Origin: Accumulibacter sp.
GTDB lineage: Bacteria; Pseudomonadota; Gammaproteobacteria; Burkholderiales; Rhodocyclaceae
Direction: 5' to 3'
Length of the DNA stretch: 64,000 bases
NCBI GenBank assembly: GCA_024235695.1
Contig: JACKLX010000001.1
Span: 62,001 to 126,000 of the forward strand
Shown here: piece after piece, positions 19,620-28,828 of the stretch
Layout: each line of letters starts with the position of its first letter
Numbering within the stretch: the stretch's first letter is position 1
Notes under the pieces: generated by a model
The model's input: the letters and a program-made list of their open reading frames with translations, nothing else
Database searches by the model: none
What the model was told of the DNA's origin: nothing
Program-made: the position numbers and the translations under genes

Positions 19620-22112
19620 GTGAGCGATCGCGTCAACGCCTCGGGCTGGTTGCTGCGGCTGGCGCGCCGCCTGCTGTACCTGTGGGTACGCACCTCGGTG
19701 TTCCCGGAGAGGCCGGCTGAGCTGGGCCTCGATCCCGCTCGGCCGGTCTGCTACGTACTGCAGGACCGTCATCTCTCGAACCTGCTGGTGCTCGTCGAGG
19801 AGTCGCGGCGCGCCGGCTTGCCGCGTGCCGAGGCGCCGATCGCCCGCGGCAGGCAGCGCCTGCCGCGATCATTCTTCTTCCTCAATCGTCACCGTGACCT
19901 CGCCAGCGGGGAACATTCGGCGCTGCTCACAGCGCTGGTTCGCGAGACCGTCGGCGAGCCGAACGGCAGCCGGCAGGCGGTCGAAGACGTCCAGCTGGTG
20001 CCGGTGCTGATCCTCTGGGGAAGAGCGCCCGACAAGCAGCAATCGATTCTCAAGGCGCTGTTCTCGGAAACCTGGCGGCCACCAGGTGCCTGGCGGCAGT
20101 TGCTGGCGATCGTGCTGCACGGTCGCAACGTCCTCGTCCGCTACAGTGCGCCGATTTCGCTGCGCCGGCTGATACCGGCCGGGGTCAGCGAAGAACACGC
20201 CCGGCGCAAGCTGTCACGCGTCTTGCGTGTGCATTTCCATCGCCAGCGGCAAATGGCGATCGGCCCCGACCTGTCGCATCGCAACACCCAGATCGGCGCC
20301 GTACTGGCTGGCGAAGGTGTCCGTGCGGCAATCGCCAGCGAGGCCGCGACGCGTCACATCCCGCTCGCCGCAGCGCGGCTAAAGGCCGCCGATTTCGCGC
20401 TCGAGATTGCTTCCGACTATTCCTACGGTGCCGTGCGCGCACTCGAGCTGTTCCTGTCCTGGCTGTGGCCGCGGCTCTACGACGGCATCGAGCTACACCA
20501 TTTCGACCTCGTCACGCGCATCGCGCCCGGACACGAAATCGTCTACGTCCCCTGCCACCGCAGCCACGTCGACTATCTCCTGCTGTCGTATCTGATCCAT
20601 CGCAATGGCCTGACGCCACCGCACATCGCCGCCGGCGCCAACCTCAAGCTGCCGATTGTCGGCGCCCTGCTGCGACGCTGCGGCGCCTTCTTCCTGCGCC
20701 GCAGTTTGAAGGGCGAGCCGCTGTACGCGGCGGTCTTCGACGAATACCTGCACCTGATGCTCGCCCGCGGCTTTCCGCTGGAGTACTTCATCGAGGGCGG
20801 ACGCAGCCGCAGCGGCCGCATGCTGGCCCCCAAAGCAGGCATCCTCGGCATGACGGTGCACAGTTTTATTCGTGAGCACAGCCGGCCGCTGGTCTTCGTC
20901 CCGGTATACATCGGCTACGAAAAGCTCCTCGAGGGGCGCGCCTACGTCGGCGAACTGGCGGGCAAGGCCAAGCAACGCGAATCGCTGTGGGGCATCCTGA
21001 AGAGTATTCGCCGCATCAAGCGGGTGTTCGGCAAGGTCTACGTCAACATCGGCGAACCGCTGCTGCTGGCCGGATTTCTCGACGCCCAGCACGCCGGCTG
21101 GCGCGAGCAGGGCGGCGATGGCTCGGCTGCCTGGTCGCAGACCGTGACGCGCCGTGCGGCGGCCGAACTCGCGCGGCGGATCAACGACGCGGCCGTGCTC
21201 AATCCGGTCAACCTGATCGCGCTGACAATGCTCGCAACGCCGAAGCATACCGCCGACGAACACGCGCTGTTGCGCATGATCGAGCACTACCAGGCACTGT
21301 TCGAGGAGGCCTCGTACGCGCCGACCAGCATCGGCTGCACGCTCGCCGCCAGGGCCATCGTCGCCTATGGCGAGCGCCTGGCCATCGTCGAGCGCGTCGC
21401 AGATCCGCTCGGCGACCTGTTTCGCGTGCCGGCGACGCAGGCGCCCTTGCTGGCCTACTTTCGCAACAACGTGCTTCACCTGTTCGCCCTACCGGCGATC
21501 ATCGCCTGCCTGTTGAGCCACAACCGCCGCCTCGATGACGACACTGTGCTGCAGGCGGTGCGCAGAATCTACGGCCTGATGCGCGCCGAACTGTTCCTCC
21601 GCTGGCCGCTCGAGGATCTGCCGGCCGCCAGCGAGGCGGTGATTCGCGTGCTCCTCGCGCGCGGTCTGCTGCATCGCCCGCAAGCGTCAGGCGACCTTGC
21701 CGCAGCCGAGCCGATCAGCCAGGAATTCGCCGAGCTGCATCTGCTCGGCGAAAGCATTCGGCCGCTGCTCGAACGCCACTTCCTTACCCTGGCACTGCTC
21801 GAACGCCACGGCAGCGGCCAGCTGACGCGACAGGCGCTCGAAGACAGCTGCCATCGACTGGCCCGCCGGCTATCGCTGCTGCACGACTTCAACATTCCCG
21901 AATTCGCCGAAAAGGCGACCTTCGCGGCTTTCATTGCCCGGTTGATCGAAGCCGAGTTTCTTTGCGAGGACCAACACCGCCTGCTGCACTTCGACGAACG
22001 CCTGATGGCTCCCCTGGCGGATTCGGCGCTGGTGCTCCCGTCGTCGGCAAGACAAGCCATTCGACGCATGGCCAGCGCCGGCACCGAGCCGGCGAAGTTG
22101 CCGCTGGCCTGA
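19620..22112 (+). CDS. plsB: Glycerol-3-phosphate acyltransferase
   Basis: An 830-residue PlsB-family enzyme that puts the first acyl chain on glycerol-3-phosphate in phospholipid synthesis at the inner membrane. The acyltransferase motifs are HRSHVDYLLLSY (HX4D), GAFFLRRSLKGEPLYAAVF and YFIEGGRSRSGRMLAPK. The length is close to the E. coli enzyme. The start is GTG at 19620, beginning VSDRVNASGWLL; no strong Shine-Dalgarno is visible, so the start is tentative. Confidence 0.95.
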   Translation: MSDRVNASGWLLRLARRLLYLWVRTSVFPERPAELGLDPARPVCYVLQDRHLSNLLVLVEESRRAGLPRAEAPIARGRQRLPRSFFFLNRHRDLASGEHSALLTALVRETVGEPNGSRQAVEDVQLVPVLILWGRAPDKQQSILKALFSETWRPPGAWRQLLAIVLHGRNVLVRYSAPISLRRLIPAGVSEEHARRKLSRVLRVHFHRQRQMAIGPDLSHRNTQIGAVLAGEGVRAAIASEAATRHIPLAAARLKAADFALEIASDYSYGAVRALELFLSWLWPRLYDGIELHHFDLVTRIAPGHEIVYVPCHRSHVDYLLLSYLIHRNGLTPPHIAAGANLKLPIVGALLRRCGAFFLRRSLKGEPLYAAVFDEYLHLMLARGFPLEYFIEGGRSRSGRMLAPKAGILGMTVHSFIREHSRPLVFVPVYIGYEKLLEGRAYVGELAGKAKQRESLWGILKSIRRIKRVFGKVYVNIGEPLLLAGFLDAQHAGWREQGGDGSAAWSQTVTRRAAAELARRINDAAVLNPVNLIALTMLATPKHTADEHALLRMIEHYQALFEEASYAPTSIGCTLAARAIVAYGERLAIVERVADPLGDLFRVPATQAPLLAYFRNNVLHLFALPAIIACLLSHNRRLDDDTVLQAVRRIYGLMRAELFLRWPLEDLPAASEAVIRVLLARGLLHRPQASGDLAAAEPISQEFAELHLLGESIRPLLERHFLTLALLERHGSGQLTRQALEDSCHRLARRLSLLHDFNIPEFAEKATFAAFIARLIEAEFLCEDQHRLLHFDERLMAPLADSALVLPSSARQAIRRMASAGTEPAKLPLA

Positions 22113-22124
22113 TCGGCGAACGAC

Positions 22125-22862
22125 TCAGGCGTGCGAGCCGCCGCTCCCCCGCGCTGCCTGTTCGAGGCGCTGCTTCTCGGCCAGCACCCTGTTCGCATAG
22201 CCCGTGGCGGGATCCTTTGGCGAGCCGCCATAGTGCTGCAGGCCGCGCGTCAGGCTGCCACGCCAGCGAATGGCTTCCTCGAGGACGTGGACGCCGACCT
22301 GGATGTTGGTTACCGGGTCGAGAAAGGGTTGTTCGCCAGCGCCTTCCGGAACCTTGTCGAGGTGAATGCCGGGCATCACCTGCATCAGGCCCTTGGCGCC
22401 GACCGGGCTTTCGGCGAAGGGATTGAACCGCGACTCGATACCGATGATGGCAATGATCAACAGCGGATCGAGGCGACGTTCGCGGCCGACGCTCTCGGCG
22501 GCCTCGAAAATCGGCACCAGCGCCTCCGGGGCGACGCGATAGCGGCGCGAGACGTAGTCGAGCGCGCGCTTGAGCGACGGCCGCAGTTCTTCGGGCGCCT
22601 CCTCGGCCGCTTCTGCCGGTGACGCGGCCGAAGCAGCCGGCAGCGCTTCGGGAAGCTCCGACGGCTGTCCGGTCGTGACCATTGCCACTGCCGTCACCAG
22701 CCCGGCTGGTTTCGTGCCGCCATTGCCACTGGCGGCGAAAATCGGCTTGATGGCGTCCAGAGCGAGCATCAGGCCAACGATGATCAAGACGTATTGAATG
22801 AAACTCAAGGTGGCGTCGCCACGACGCGCTCGCAAACTCTTGAGCGAAATTGTTGCAGACAT
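22125..22862 (-). CDS. Membrane-anchored lytic transglycosylase
   Basis: This 245-residue protein has one N-terminal membrane helix (FIQYVLIIVGLMLALDAI), a low-complexity Ala/Glu/Pro linker, and a C-terminal SLT domain. The catalytic Glu is in IIGIESRFNPFAES, and GAKGLMQVMP and LQHYGGSPKDPATGYANRV complete the fold. It cleaves peptidoglycan glycan strands in the periplasm. It converges on plsB with a 12-nt gap. Confidence 0.9.
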   Translation of the reverse strand: MSATISLKSLRARRGDATLSFIQYVLIIVGLMLALDAIKPIFAASGNGGTKPAGLVTAVAMVTTGQPSELPEALPAASAASPAEAAEEAPEELRPSLKRALDYVSRRYRVAPEALVPIFEAAESVGRERRLDPLLIIAIIGIESRFNPFAESPVGAKGLMQVMPGIHLDKVPEGAGEQPFLDPVTNIQVGVHVLEEAIRWRGSLTRGLQHYGGSPKDPATGYANRVLAEKQRLEQAARGSGGSHA

Positions 22863-23241
22863 GCTCTCTCCTTCCCTTGGTCATCGTGCCAATACGACGG
22901 CCCGACGATGGACGGTTACAGGCGGGTGCAAAGCCTCGAATTTGGGGAAAACAGGTACCCTGAGGCCGGGACTCCGGGCGGTTCAGATACCGCGGACGGA
23001 GGGGCGCGAGTGAAACTTGACAGCCGAAATTGATTCGTTTGATTTCAACAGGAGCCGGACTCTATTGATTAGCAAGACTTTGGTCAAGCAGCCTCGCCAG
23101 CGCCGCCCCGATCCTGGAGGCACGCTGAGGGCCACCACGAGCGCCGCCTGGATCGCCTGAAAGCCTTGCTCCAAGCGACGTACAGCGATCCCCGGGGGTA
23201 GCGCGCCGCGGCTGCCCCGGGCGGCCGCCAGGCCCGCAAAG

Positions 23242-23259
23242 TGTTGTACAAATACAACA
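23242..23259. promoter_or_regulatory. Perfect palindrome, possible operator
   Basis: TGTTGTA, a CAAA spacer, then TACAACA: a perfect 7-bp inverted repeat in very GC-rich surroundings. The shape is that of a dimeric repressor site, but no regulator is named by the context. Confidence 0.35.
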
Positions 23260-23361
23260 TAATGGCCGACGCCAGCCCATGTTTCGGCGCACCACGAGTG
23301 CCCGCGGCCGCATTCTGCGCATTCTTCCGGCCTCGCCTCGCCGGCCAACGGCGCACCGACG

Positions 23362-23392
23362 TTGCGGCTCGGCGGGCGACCCTCGATATAAT
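23362..23392 (+). promoter_or_regulatory. Possible sigma-70 promoter for the CorC-family gene
   Basis: A perfect TATAAT at 23387-23392 stands 53 nt before the ATG. The best -35 candidate is TTGCGG at 23362 with a long 19-nt spacer. The -10 is convincing; the -35 is weak. Confidence 0.4.
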
Positions 23393-23445
23393 GCCCCAAC
23401 CTGCGGGAAACCGCGCCGCCTGCTTGACGACACTGCCTGCCATCC

Positions 23446-24765
23446 ATGGACATTGCCCTGCTGCTCTTGCTGATCGTGTTCAACGGCGTTCTGGCGATGT
23501 CGGAGATTGCCATCGTTTCGTCACGGCAATCCCGCCTGCAGAAACTCGCCGACGACGGCGATGCGGGCGCCCGCTCGGCGTTGGCGTTGAACCGCGAGCC
23601 GGCGAGCTTCCTGTCGACGATTCAGGTCGGAATCACCACCGTCGGCATCCTCAGCGGCGCCATCGGCGAGGCCGCCCTGGCGGTGCCGCTGGCCGATTGG
23701 CTGGCCCGCCTGCCGCCGCTCGCCCCCTATTCAGGCGCTATCGCGCTGACCCTGGTGGTCGTCGGGGTGACCTATTTCGCGGTCGTCATCGGCGAACTGG
23801 TGCCCAAGCAGCTCGGCCTGCTGGCGCCCGAACGGGTCGCCACACGAGTCGCCGCGCCGCTGAACCTGCTCTCTCGTCTGGCCCGCCCGCTGGTCTGGCT
23901 GCTCTCGTCGTCGTCCGGCCTATTCCTGCGCCTGCTCGGCGCGCCGCGGGCGCCGGCTTCGTCGGTGACCAACGAGGAAATCAAGCTGCTGATGGTCCAG
24001 GGGGCGCAGGCCGGTATCTTCCACGCCAGCGAGCAGGATCTCGTCGCCAACGTCCTGCGCCTCGACGAGCAGCACATCCGCGAGATCATGACCCACCGCA
24101 AGGACATTTACCTGCTGGATCTGAACGATGGCGAAGAGGCGATCCGAAATCGTCTGGTGGCGGCGCCGTACAAGCGGCTGGTGGTCTGTCGCGACGGACT
24201 TGAAAACATTGTCGGCGTCCTGCGCACCAGCGATCTGCTCAAGGGTGCGCTGCTCGGCGAAACCTTGTCGATCGAGCCTTTCGTCAGACCAGCGCTGTAT
24301 GTGCCGGCGAGCGTGACCACCACGCAACTGCTCGAAACCTTTCGCCGGGCGCGCCAGCAGTGCGCATTGATGGTCGACGAATACGGCGAACTGCAGGGAC
24401 TGGTCACGCTCACCGACGTGCTGACGGCGATCGTCGGCGATCTACCGGTTTACGACGCCCCGCAGGAACAGGACATCGTCGTCCGCGACGATGGCTCGTG
24501 GCTGGTCGATGGCGGCGTCACCATCGAGCGTCTGCGCAGCGTCCTCAAGATCAGCGGCAACCTGCCGGGCGAGGAGCAGAGCGCCTTCCATACCCTGGGC
24601 GGCCTGATGATGTACGTTCTCGGCCACATCCCGGCGCCGTCCGAGCACTTCGAAGTCGCCGGACTGCGCTTCGAGGTCGTCGACATGGATCGCAATCGAG
24701 TCGACAAGGTATTGATTTACCGGATAGTCCTGCCTGCCGAAGCGAAGCTCACAGGCGACAGCTGA
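23446..24765 (+). CDS. HlyC/CorC (CNNM) family membrane protein with CBS domains
   Basis: The 439-residue protein has an N-terminal CNNM membrane domain (LLLLIVFNGVLAMSEIAIVS, and helices near GAIALTLVVVGVTYFAVVIGE), a CBS pair (IMTHRKDIYLLDLND; MVDEYGELQGLVTLTDVL), and a C-terminal CorC/HlyC transporter-associated domain (DDGSWLVDGGVTIERLRSVL). Family members are linked to Mg/Co or other cation movement. The old label 'hemolysin' is not informative. It is a single gene with a TATAAT 53 nt upstream. Confidence 0.92.
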   Translation: MDIALLLLLIVFNGVLAMSEIAIVSSRQSRLQKLADDGDAGARSALALNREPASFLSTIQVGITTVGILSGAIGEAALAVPLADWLARLPPLAPYSGAIALTLVVVGVTYFAVVIGELVPKQLGLLAPERVATRVAAPLNLLSRLARPLVWLLSSSSGLFLRLLGAPRAPASSVTNEEIKLLMVQGAQAGIFHASEQDLVANVLRLDEQHIREIMTHRKDIYLLDLNDGEEAIRNRLVAAPYKRLVVCRDGLENIVGVLRTSDLLKGALLGETLSIEPFVRPALYVPASVTTTQLLETFRRARQQCALMVDEYGELQGLVTLTDVLTAIVGDLPVYDAPQEQDIVVRDDGSWLVDGGVTIERLRSVLKISGNLPGEEQSAFHTLGGLMMYVLGHIPAPSEHFEVAGLRFEVVDMDRNRVDKVLIYRIVLPAEAKLTGDS

Positions 24766-24781
24766 ACTCGCCGCTGGTCGA

Positions 24782-25480
24782 TCAGACGCGGTAGCGGGTC
24801 GGATCGGCGACCCCGGCGGCAACAAAACCGGCCCGCCGCAGGCGGCACGAATCGCAGCTGCCACAGGCGTGACCGTGCTCGTCGGCCTGGTAGCAGGAAA
24901 CCGTCAGACCGAAGTCGACTCCCAGTTCGACGCCGCGCTGGATGATCTGCGCCTTGCCGAGATGGATCAGCGGTGCGTGCAGGCGCAGCCTGGCGCCTTC
25001 CACGGCCGCCTTGGTCGCCAGGTTGGCGAGACTCTCGAAAGCCTCGACGTACTCCGGCCGGCAATCGGGATAACCCGAATAGTCGACGGCGTTGACGCCG
25101 ACGAAGATGTCGCTGCTGCCGAGCACTTCCGCCCAGGCCAGCGCCAGCGACAGCATGATCGTGTTGCGCGCCGGCACGTAGGTGACCGGAATGCCCGGCG
25201 CGACGCCCGCGACCGGCACGGCGATGCTCGCGTCGGTAAGTGCCGAGCCGCCGAGGTCGTCGAGCGACAGGCGCAGACAGCGGTGCCCGCTGGCTCCCAG
25301 CGCTTCGGCGACAGCCGTCGCCGCCGACAATTCGGCGCGATGACGCTGGCCATAGTCGATCGACAGGCAGTAACAGGCAAAGCCTTCGGCGCGGGCAATC
25401 GCCAGCGTCGTCGCCGAGTCGAGACCACCCGAGAGAAGAACCACGGCGCCTTGGCCGGATGCTGAGCGTGGCATGTTCAT
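24782..25480 (-). CDS. queC: 7-cyano-7-deazaguanine synthase
   Basis: This 232-residue ATP-dependent enzyme makes preQ0 in queuosine synthesis. The PP-loop SGGLDSAT is near residue 17. The Zn site [10 protein letters not shown] plus an upstream Cys ([12 protein letters not shown]) lies near the C terminus. [18 protein letters not shown] and [17 protein letters not shown] are family signatures. Its usual partner queE is 2.7 kb away on the same strand, separated by phasin, PHA depolymerase and PilZ genes. Confidence 0.96.
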   Translation of the reverse strand: MNMPRSASGQGAVVLLSGGLDSATTLAIARAEGFACYCLSIDYGQRHRAELSAATAVAEALGASGHRCLRLSLDDLGGSALTDASIAVPVAGVAPGIPVTYVPARNTIMLSLALAWAEVLGSSDIFVGVNAVDYSGYPDCRPEYVEAFESLANLATKAAVEGARLRLHAPLIHLGKAQIIQRGVELGVDFGLTVSCYQADEHGHACGSCDSCRLRRAGFVAAGVADPTRYRV

Positions 25481-25611
25481 GGCCGAAAATATACCGCGTT
25501 CAGGCGGCCGCGGCCATTCGCGCGCGAAGCCTCAGGTCGCCGGCGCAATCCGCCGGCGTCATCGCACAACAGGCGATCAGGCCCACGCCTGAACGCCGCG
25601 CCAGGCACGGC

Positions 25612-26097
25612 TCAGGGTCTTGCCGGTGGCTGCGGCAGCTTCAGGACGTCCCTGATTTCGCCGACGCTCTCGGGGATGCGCTTGGCGATCGCGGCAGTGG
25701 CCTGCTGGTTGGCATTGATGACGATCGCCGTGAATTCCTGCATCTGTCCGACCGCGGTCGCGAAGGCCTTGCTCGCCAGTTCGGTCTCGGCGGCAAGCAG
25801 CTGCTGCGGTGAACCGCCCTTTGCCAGGCCGCCGATCGCCGCCGTCAACTCGCGCATCGTCTCCTGCAGGAGCTTGACCTGCCACTCGCCGACCGCCTGC
25901 ATGCCGGCAAGGGCAGCGCGGTTGGCGGTGCTCAGCGCTTCCAGGTTGTCGCGCTGACTGGCGACCAGCGCGTCCATGTTGACCCCCGGCAGCTTGAGGC
26001 CGGCAATGATGTTCAGCAGCTCTTCGCTGCCTCTGGTCGCGTCCATGCTGGCCACCGCCCTGCTCCAGTCACGCACCAGTTGGGAAAGGTCTGTCAT
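25612..26097 (-). CDS. Phasin family protein
   Basis: This 161-residue, almost wholly helical protein has the phasin pattern NMDALVASQRDNLEALSTANRAALAGMQAV followed by amphipathic helices and a Pro-rich C terminus. Phasins coat polyhydroxyalkanoate granules in the cytoplasm. GGAGGAG precedes the ATG at 26097. The adjacent upstream gene encodes an exported PHB depolymerase-type enzyme, supporting a PHA role. Confidence 0.85.
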   Translation of the reverse strand: MTDLSQLVRDWSRAVASMDATRGSEELLNIIAGLKLPGVNMDALVASQRDNLEALSTANRAALAGMQAVGEWQVKLLQETMRELTAAIGGLAKGGSPQQLLAAETELASKAFATAVGQMQEFTAIVINANQQATAAIAKRIPESVGEIRDVLKLPQPPARP

Positions 26098-26189
26098 TCG
26101 CGTCTCCTCCGATTCAACTGCCATAGATGTCGCCCGAAGGCAGCTCCCGGCACGCGCCGCGTGCCCGCTGCCACGCTCACCGCGCAGGC

Positions 26190-27578
26190 TCAGTCCGGCG
26201 GCACTTCGAGCAATTGCCTGTCGCCGGCGAGGATGTTGATCATTTGCGCCACTGCCTTGATCTGCTTGCCGCTCCTGGTGTGGTAGCCGGCGTGGGTGTA
26301 GTTCTGCCCCCACCAGTCCCAGCAGCCGCGCGGATTGAGCGGAACCGACGCGCTCCGCGCCTGAACCTGCGGATAGAGAACGATGATCCGATTGGCTTTC
26401 GCCCATTCGTTGTAGCCGGCGAACTTGGCGAACAGGTTGCCGCTGTGCCCACGCCGGTAATCGGTCGTGCCACCCTGCCGGCAGCCGTGGAAAGCGACGT
26501 GCAGCGCACACGGCTGACCCTGGCGGCAGGCCTCGGGAATGAAAACATAGCCTTCCCGCGCCATCGACGCGTTCTGCAGGGCGTTGTAGGGAATATCGGA
26601 AAACGCACTGAAGACGCGCCGCTGGTCGAAGGCCAGCAATTCCTCCTCGTCTACCGCCTGGCGTCCGCCTTGCAGCGCCTGCCCACCGTAGATCCGCTCG
26701 AGGATTGCGCCGGCGAGATCGACGTCCTTGAGGTCCCGGCAGACCGCCAGCTTGCTGGTCGGCGGGCACGGCAGGCCGCTGCCCGCTTCGGCCGACGCGT
26801 CTGCCGGGCAAAGGCAATGATTGCTCTGCTCGTGCGTCCTCGCAACCGCTTCGCAGTCGTCGATGTAGGCGTTGCTTTCGGGCGGCGGCGGCGGTTCCGG
26901 CGGTAGCGCGCAGTTGCCGACGACGCTGCCGGCCGGCCGCGCAAAGCTGTCGCGGACCATCGTGTGGCGGGCGGGAAAAGTGCCGTTGTAGTCGATGTTG
27001 CCCTGTCGCACCGCGCCCTTGTCCGGGTCGGCGTAGAAGCGGAAGAGCGTGTCCATTACGCCATGCGGTACGATATCGTCGTAGGCGCCGCTGAACAGGT
27101 AGATCTTGTCGTCCTGCAGGTTGGCCAGGCGGCTGATCGTCCCGGCGGCTTCCTGCTTCCTCGCCTCGTCGAAGGACGCCCGCGCGGCGCGCTCGATCTG
27201 CCGCCGGCTGCTGGGCGCCAGATCGGTCTTGCCGCACAGCCGGGGATCGAGCTTCAGCGCGAGGCATTCGAGCATCACGAACTGGCTGCAGCGGCTGACG
27301 GCATCGACGATGTTGCCCCGGGCACAGAAATAGGGGCCGCCGGCAACGATGCCGGCGCCGACGATGTGTTCGGAGTGGGCGACATGGAACTGGTGCGCCA
27401 TGAAGCCACCCGAGGAAATTCCCGAGACCGAGATCCTGCCGGGATCAAGCACGACGCCGGCAGCCAGCTCGTCGAGCGCCGGCGCCGCCACCACCCTGGC
27501 GGCAATCACCAGGGTGGCGATCAGCGCAGTGCCTGACAGGCGTCTCCGAATTGCCTTCCTGTCGTCTTTCCCGACCAT
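26190..27578 (-). CDS. Exported PHB depolymerase-type esterase
   Basis: The 462-residue protein has a basic N terminus and signal helix (RRRLSGTALIATLVIAARVV). The lipase box is GISSGGF, with HGCRQGG later, and the conserved C-terminal block WDWWGQNYTHAGYHTRSGKQ is typical of short-chain PHB depolymerases. Several Cys pairs suggest disulfides. It would hydrolyse polyhydroxybutyrate or similar polyester outside the cytoplasm. GGGGGAAAAG precedes ATG 27578. It lies upstream of phasin on the same strand (92-nt gap). Whether it acts on extracellular or native granule PHB cannot be told from sequence. Confidence 0.85.
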   Translation of the reverse strand: MVGKDDRKAIRRRLSGTALIATLVIAARVVAAPALDELAAGVVLDPGRISVSGISSGGFMAHQFHVAHSEHIVGAGIVAGGPYFCARGNIVDAVSRCSQFVMLECLALKLDPRLCGKTDLAPSSRRQIERAARASFDEARKQEAAGTISRLANLQDDKIYLFSGAYDDIVPHGVMDTLFRFYADPDKGAVRQGNIDYNGTFPARHTMVRDSFARPAGSVVGNCALPPEPPPPPESNAYIDDCEAVARTHEQSNHCLCPADASAEAGSGLPCPPTSKLAVCRDLKDVDLAGAILERIYGGQALQGGRQAVDEEELLAFDQRRVFSAFSDIPYNALQNASMAREGYVFIPEACRQGQPCALHVAFHGCRQGGTTDYRRGHSGNLFAKFAGYNEWAKANRIIVLYPQVQARSASVPLNPRGCWDWWGQNYTHAGYHTRSGKQIKAVAQMINILAGDRQLLEVPPD

Positions 27579-27782
27579 CTTTTCCCCCCTGTTGCAGTCC
27601 CGGCCGACCAGTCGGCGGCGTCGATCATTGCCGATGACGCGGTGGTCGCGGTCCACAGGCTGAATGCTGCGGTGCACTAGGCAGCATAAGAAAGCCTCGG
27701 CGAAAGTCAAGAGCGGAGAACGTGCCGCGTCGGTCGGCCGATGCCGCCGGCCGCGCAGCCGTCCGACTAGCCGACTACTCGA

Positions 27783-28145
27783 CTACTCGTTGAGCAAAGC
27801 CGACAGTTCGCGCTGCAGCAGCTCGGGGTCGCCGAGGTTGAGTTCGACCAGGCGGCGCAGATGGCTCACGCTGTCGAGGTCGATGCTTTGGCAGGCGAGG
27901 CCGGCGTGGCGGCCGTCGGCGTGCGCGACGCGGCTCTGCATACGAATCTCGGTGCCGTCCCGATCAAGGGAAATGCGCAGTTCGGCAACGGTGCCGGGCC
28001 GCACAACGGCGTCGCCCGGCAAGCGCACGAGGGCGCCTCGCAACGATAGATCCAGCACCCGCAGTTCGAGCTGGCTTTCGCCGAGCGACAGCCGCGCGGG
28101 ACAATCGAAGGCGATTCGCGAATAATTACGGCGTTGCTCGCTCAC
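27783..28145 (-). CDS. PilZ-domain (c-di-GMP receptor) protein
   Basis: This single-domain 120-residue protein has the PilZ binding motifs: RRNYSR at residues 4-9 and the DLSLRGA motif (D/N-x-S-x-x-G) at about 52-58. A beta barrel follows. It would bind cyclic di-GMP in the cytoplasm and act through an unknown partner. It lies just downstream of queE on the same strand. A link to the pilBCD genes or to the PHA genes is not shown. Confidence 0.88.
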   Translation of the reverse strand: MSEQRRNYSRIAFDCPARLSLGESQLELRVLDLSLRGALVRLPGDAVVRPGTVAELRISLDRDGTEIRMQSRVAHADGRHAGLACQSIDLDSVSHLRRLVELNLGDPELLQRELSALLNE

Positions 28146-28164
28146 GGCGGCTCGCTTGGTGGAC

Positions 28165-28812
28165 TTACCTGCCCCGCACTTTACCCCAAAGAATCTTGTG
28201 GAGCTGCAACTGAAAGCGCACCGGCAAACGATCGGCGATCACCCAGTCGGCCAAGGTGGACGCCGGAAGTTCGCCTTCGACCGGCGAAAAGAGCAGCGGG
28301 CAGAGGTCGGCCAACTGCCGATCGCGCACCAGCTGGCGCGCCCAGTCGTAATCGGCCCGGTCCTTGAGGACGAACTTGAGCTCGTCCTTGGCGGTCAGCA
28401 GGGCGAGGTTCTGCCAACGATTGCGGTCGCACTCACCGGAACCCGGGGCCTTGAGGTCGACCACCCGCGCTACCCGCGCGTCGACCTTGCCGATGTCCAG
28501 TGCGCCGGAAGTTTCCAGTGACACGGCATGACCGGCGTCAGCGAGCACGCTCAGCAGGGGCAGGCACGCCGCCTGGGCGAGCGGTTCGCCGCCGGTCACA
28601 CAGACGTGGTGCACGCCGTGACGCGCGACCTCGTCGACGATTTCCGGCAGCGCCATGGTTTCGCCACCCGAGAAGGCGTAGGCCGTATCGCACCAGACGC
28701 AGCGCAGCGGGCAACCGGTCAGGCGAACGAAGACGGTCGGCAAGCCGACGCGCGAGCTTTCCCCCTGCAGGGACAGGAAGATCTCGCTGACCTTGAGCGA
28801 CAGCGTGGCCAG
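28165..28812 (-). CDS. queE: 7-carboxy-7-deazaguanine synthase (radical SAM)
   Basis: QueE rearranges carboxytetrahydropterin to carboxydeazaguanine in queuosine synthesis. The family N terminus KVSEIFLSLQGESSRVGLPT is in frame upstream of any ATG, GTG or TTG. The radical SAM cluster motif CPLRCVWC is present. The only well-placed initiation codon is CTG at 28812 (LATLSLKVSE...), 8 nt after a GGAGG, giving 215 residues. A shorter start at 28743 would delete conserved residues. The gene follows cpoB closely on the same strand. Confidence 0.9.
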   Translation of the reverse strand: MATLSLKVSEIFLSLQGESSRVGLPTVFVRLTGCPLRCVWCDTAYAFSGGETMALPEIVDEVARHGVHHVCVTGGEPLAQAACLPLLSVLADAGHAVSLETSGALDIGKVDARVARVVDLKAPGSGECDRNRWQNLALLTAKDELKFVLKDRADYDWARQLVRDRQLADLCPLLFSPVEGELPASTLADWVIADRLPVRFQLQLHKILWGKVRGR

Positions 28813-28828
28813 CGAAGCCGCCTCCTGC

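Larger units (their letters stand above)
22863..23445. other. Intergenic region between divergent transglycosylase and CorC-family genes
   Basis: This 583-nt stretch has no protein I can support. Open frames exist on the minus strand but show no domain. It contains a perfect 7-bp-arm palindrome at 23242-23259 and a possible promoter for the downstream CorC-family gene. An A/T-richer patch (about 23025-23080) stands out from the surrounding GC-rich DNA. Confidence 0.5.

Noticed and set aside
23244-23263. TTGTAC and CATAAT near the palindrome as a sigma-70 promoter
   Set aside because: The spacing between the two hexamers is only about 8 nt, far too short.
22983-23513. A 176-codon minus-strand frame over the intergenic region and CorC start
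   Set aside because: No domain, skewed composition, and it runs over the start of a well-supported plus-strand gene.
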